Shown piece by piece: positions 6,866 through 8,254 of a stretch of 8,254 nt of DNA; the first letter of the stretch is position 1; the number at the start of each line of letters is the position of its first letter. The DNA is from Acidobacteriota bacterium. Its GTDB lineage: Bacteria > Acidobacteriota > Terriglobia > Bryobacterales > Bryobacteraceae. Made by a program: the position numbers and the translations under genes. Where the stretch lies: the NCBI GenBank assembly GCA_947505565.1, contig CANNLB010000074.1, forward strand, positions 1 through 8,254, read 5' to 3'. The notes under the pieces were generated by a model, which was not told the DNA's origin, ran no database searches, and saw only the letters and a list, made by a program, of their open reading frames with translations.

Positions 6866-8254
6866 ATGGAAACCACCTGCATCCGGCATACTGAGCTGCC
6901 GAACACAACCCGGCTGTTCGCCGATCTGGTCTATCACTACGATCGGGTGGCGTCCTTTTACGGTCATGCACCGTATGACCCGGACTCGTTTTCGGCTGCC
7001 GCCGCCCAAATCCAGTATCCTCCCGAACGCCGCGCGGAGATGGTCGCCGCCTTGGCCGAACAAAACCCCGGCAACCCGTCGCTCGCGTTGTTGGCCCAGG
7101 AGGGAACGGTTGCGGTCGTCTCCGGCCAACAGGTCGGGCTGTTCTCCGGGCCGGCGTATACGATTTTTAAGGCGCTGTCGGCCATTCGCCTGGCCGAGCA
7201 GTTAACGGCCCAAGGGCTACCCGCCGTTCCGGTGTTCTGGCTGGCCACCGAAGACCACGACCTGGTAGAGATCAACCAAGGCTGGGTTTTCAATGCCGCC
7301 CACGAAGTGATCGGGTTGAAATCCTCGTCCACCAATCCTCTCGGCGGCCCGGTTGGCCCCATTGCCCTCAAGGATGCCCCGATAGCGGAGCTAGAGTCGG
7401 CCTTGGCGGGCTTTCCGTTCGCTGATGAGGTGCTAGCTCTCGTCAAAGAGTGTTACTCCCCTGGGGCGACCTTTGGCGGCGCGTTTCGGGCTCTGGTCGG
7501 CAAGCTGCTGGCGAAGTGGCCCATTCTCTTTCTTGATCCCCTTGCTCCCTCCGTTCGCGCCATCGGCGCACCGCTCCTCGAACAAGTCGTGGAACGGATG
7601 CCGGAACTGAACGCGGCACTCCTTGAAAGGAATCAGGAACTGTCCGCGGCCGGCTACCATGCTCAAGTCCACGTCGAAGCCAGCAGCTCGCTGCTGTTCT
7701 CGCTCGAAGGCGGCAAGCGGTTGCCTTGGAAGCAAGCCCCCATCGCCAGTTCCCTCCTCTCGCCGAACGCGCTGCTGCGCCCGGTGCTGCAGGACTTCAC
7801 CCTGCCGACGGTCGCCTACTTCGGCGGCCCGGCTGAGTTGGCATACTTTGCGCAGTCGGAGGTGCTCTACTCCCGGCTCTTAGGTCGCATGCCGGTCATG
7901 CTCCACCGGGCCGGCTTTACCTTGCTCGACGAGCGGACCGAAAAAATCCTGTCTCGCTACGGCCTGACGATCGTCGATACGTTGATCCACGAAACCGGCC
8001 TGCGGGAACGTCTCGCTGCGAAGTTGATTCCCGCCGACGTCATCGAAAAGGTTGCCCAACTCCGACAACGGATCGGCGGCGAGGTGGAGACGCTCTACGC
8101 CGTTGTGCAAGCGCTGGACCCGACGCTTGAAAAAGTGCTGGCCAAAAGCAGCGCCAAAATGATCTACCAGCTCGACAAGATGCAGCGCAAGACCGCCCGC
8201 CAAGCGCTGCAACGCGACGAACAAGCCCAGCGGCACGCCGAATTTCTGCACCAT
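6866..8254 (+). CDS. bshC: Bacillithiol biosynthesis cysteine-adding enzyme BshC (3' end missing)
   Basis: An open frame of 463 codons runs from the ATG at 6866 to the window edge without a stop; full BshC is about 540 residues, so roughly the last 75 are missing. BshC joins L-cysteine to glucosaminyl-malate, the last step of bacillithiol synthesis in the cytoplasm. Family motifs in order are: FYGH near 31; VVSGQQVGLFSGPAYTIFKA (84-103), the Rossmann-like core signature; PVFWLATEDHDLVEI (122-136); LFLDP (221-225); LLSPNALLRPVLQD (297-310); LPTVAYFGGPAELAYFAQ (313-330); and MPVMLHRAGFTLLD (342-355). The C-terminal part from about 390 is helical with heptad-like charge, matching the coiled coil of known BshC. 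No other in-frame ATG or GTG lies upstream in the intergenic region. The gene is divergent from cyaY-hemW. bshA and bshB are not in this window. Confidence 0.95.
   Translation, partial: METTCIRHTELPNTTRLFADLVYHYDRVASFYGHAPYDPDSFSAAAAQIQYPPERRAEMVAALAEQNPGNPSLALLAQEGTVAVVSGQQVGLFSGPAYTIFKALSAIRLAEQLTAQGLPAVPVFWLATEDHDLVEINQGWVFNAAHEVIGLKSSSTNPLGGPVGPIALKDAPIAELESALAGFPFADEVLALVKECYSPGATFGGAFRALVGKLLAKWPILFLDPLAPSVRAIGAPLLEQVVERMPELNAALLERNQELSAAGYHAQVHVEASSSLLFSLEGGKRLPWKQAPIASSLLSPNALLRPVLQDFTLPTVAYFGGPAELAYFAQSEVLYSRLLGRMPVMLHRAGFTLLDERTEKILSRYGLTIVDTLIHETGLRERLAAKLIPADVIEKVAQLRQRIGGEVETLYAVVQALDPTLEKVLAKSSAKMIYQLDKMQRKTARQALQRDEQAQRHAEFLHH

Noticed and set aside
7433..8254. Minus-strand frames opposite bshC (7433-7735 and 7880-8254)
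   Set aside because: The plus strand here is a continuous BshC reading frame with conserved motifs throughout; the minus-strand frames have no family features.

Overview
The window looks like chromosomal DNA from a Gram-negative, GC-rich bacterium, most likely an Acidobacteriota member of the Solibacter/Bryobacter type. This is inferred from the gene mix: a DUF1592-family cytochrome-like protein followed by a Tat-exported DUF1552-type protein (a pair typical of Planctomycetes, Verrucomicrobia and Acidobacteria), next to a bacillithiol BshC and a frataxin-like protein. No tRNA, rRNA, CRISPR array, insertion sequence or phage gene was found. Coding density is very high; the longest gene-free stretch is the 50 bp between the two divergent genes at 6816-6865.

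Right part: bshC (6866 to the window edge, + strand, 3' end missing) encodes the cysteine-adding enzyme of bacillithiol synthesis. It is divergent from a long run of minus-strand genes that fills the rest of the window. In transcription order these are a frataxin/CyaY-like protein (6815-6483), the radical-SAM heme chaperone HemW (6482-5412), a low-specificity L-threonine aldolase (5415-4390), a membrane fatty-acid desaturase (4352-3537), a two-TM histidine kinase (3527-2637), an OmpR/PhoB-type response regulator (2640-1951), a DUF1592 multidomain c-type cytochrome-like protein (1929-70), and the first 24 codons of a DUF1552-type Tat substrate (73-1).

The minus-strand genes are packed tightly: TAA directly followed by ATG (frataxin/hemW), 4-nt ATGA overlaps (hemW/ltaE, kinase/regulator, DUF1592/DUF1552), and gaps of 37, 9 and 21 nt elsewhere. 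No terminator hairpin was seen between them. A single transcript is possible, and a weak internal promoter candidate lies before the DUF1592 gene.

Themes: (1) iron, heme and low-molecular-weight thiol metabolism meet at the bshC / cyaY-hemW divergent junction. (2) The desaturase is followed 9 nt later by a kinase whose sensor is just two TM helices with a loop of about five residues, then by its regulator. This suggests, without proving, a membrane-state sensing module that resembles DesK/DesR in logic but is built from different families. (3) The exported DUF1592/DUF1552 pair follows the regulator directly. All individual families are recognisable; the possible novelty lies in how they are combined.
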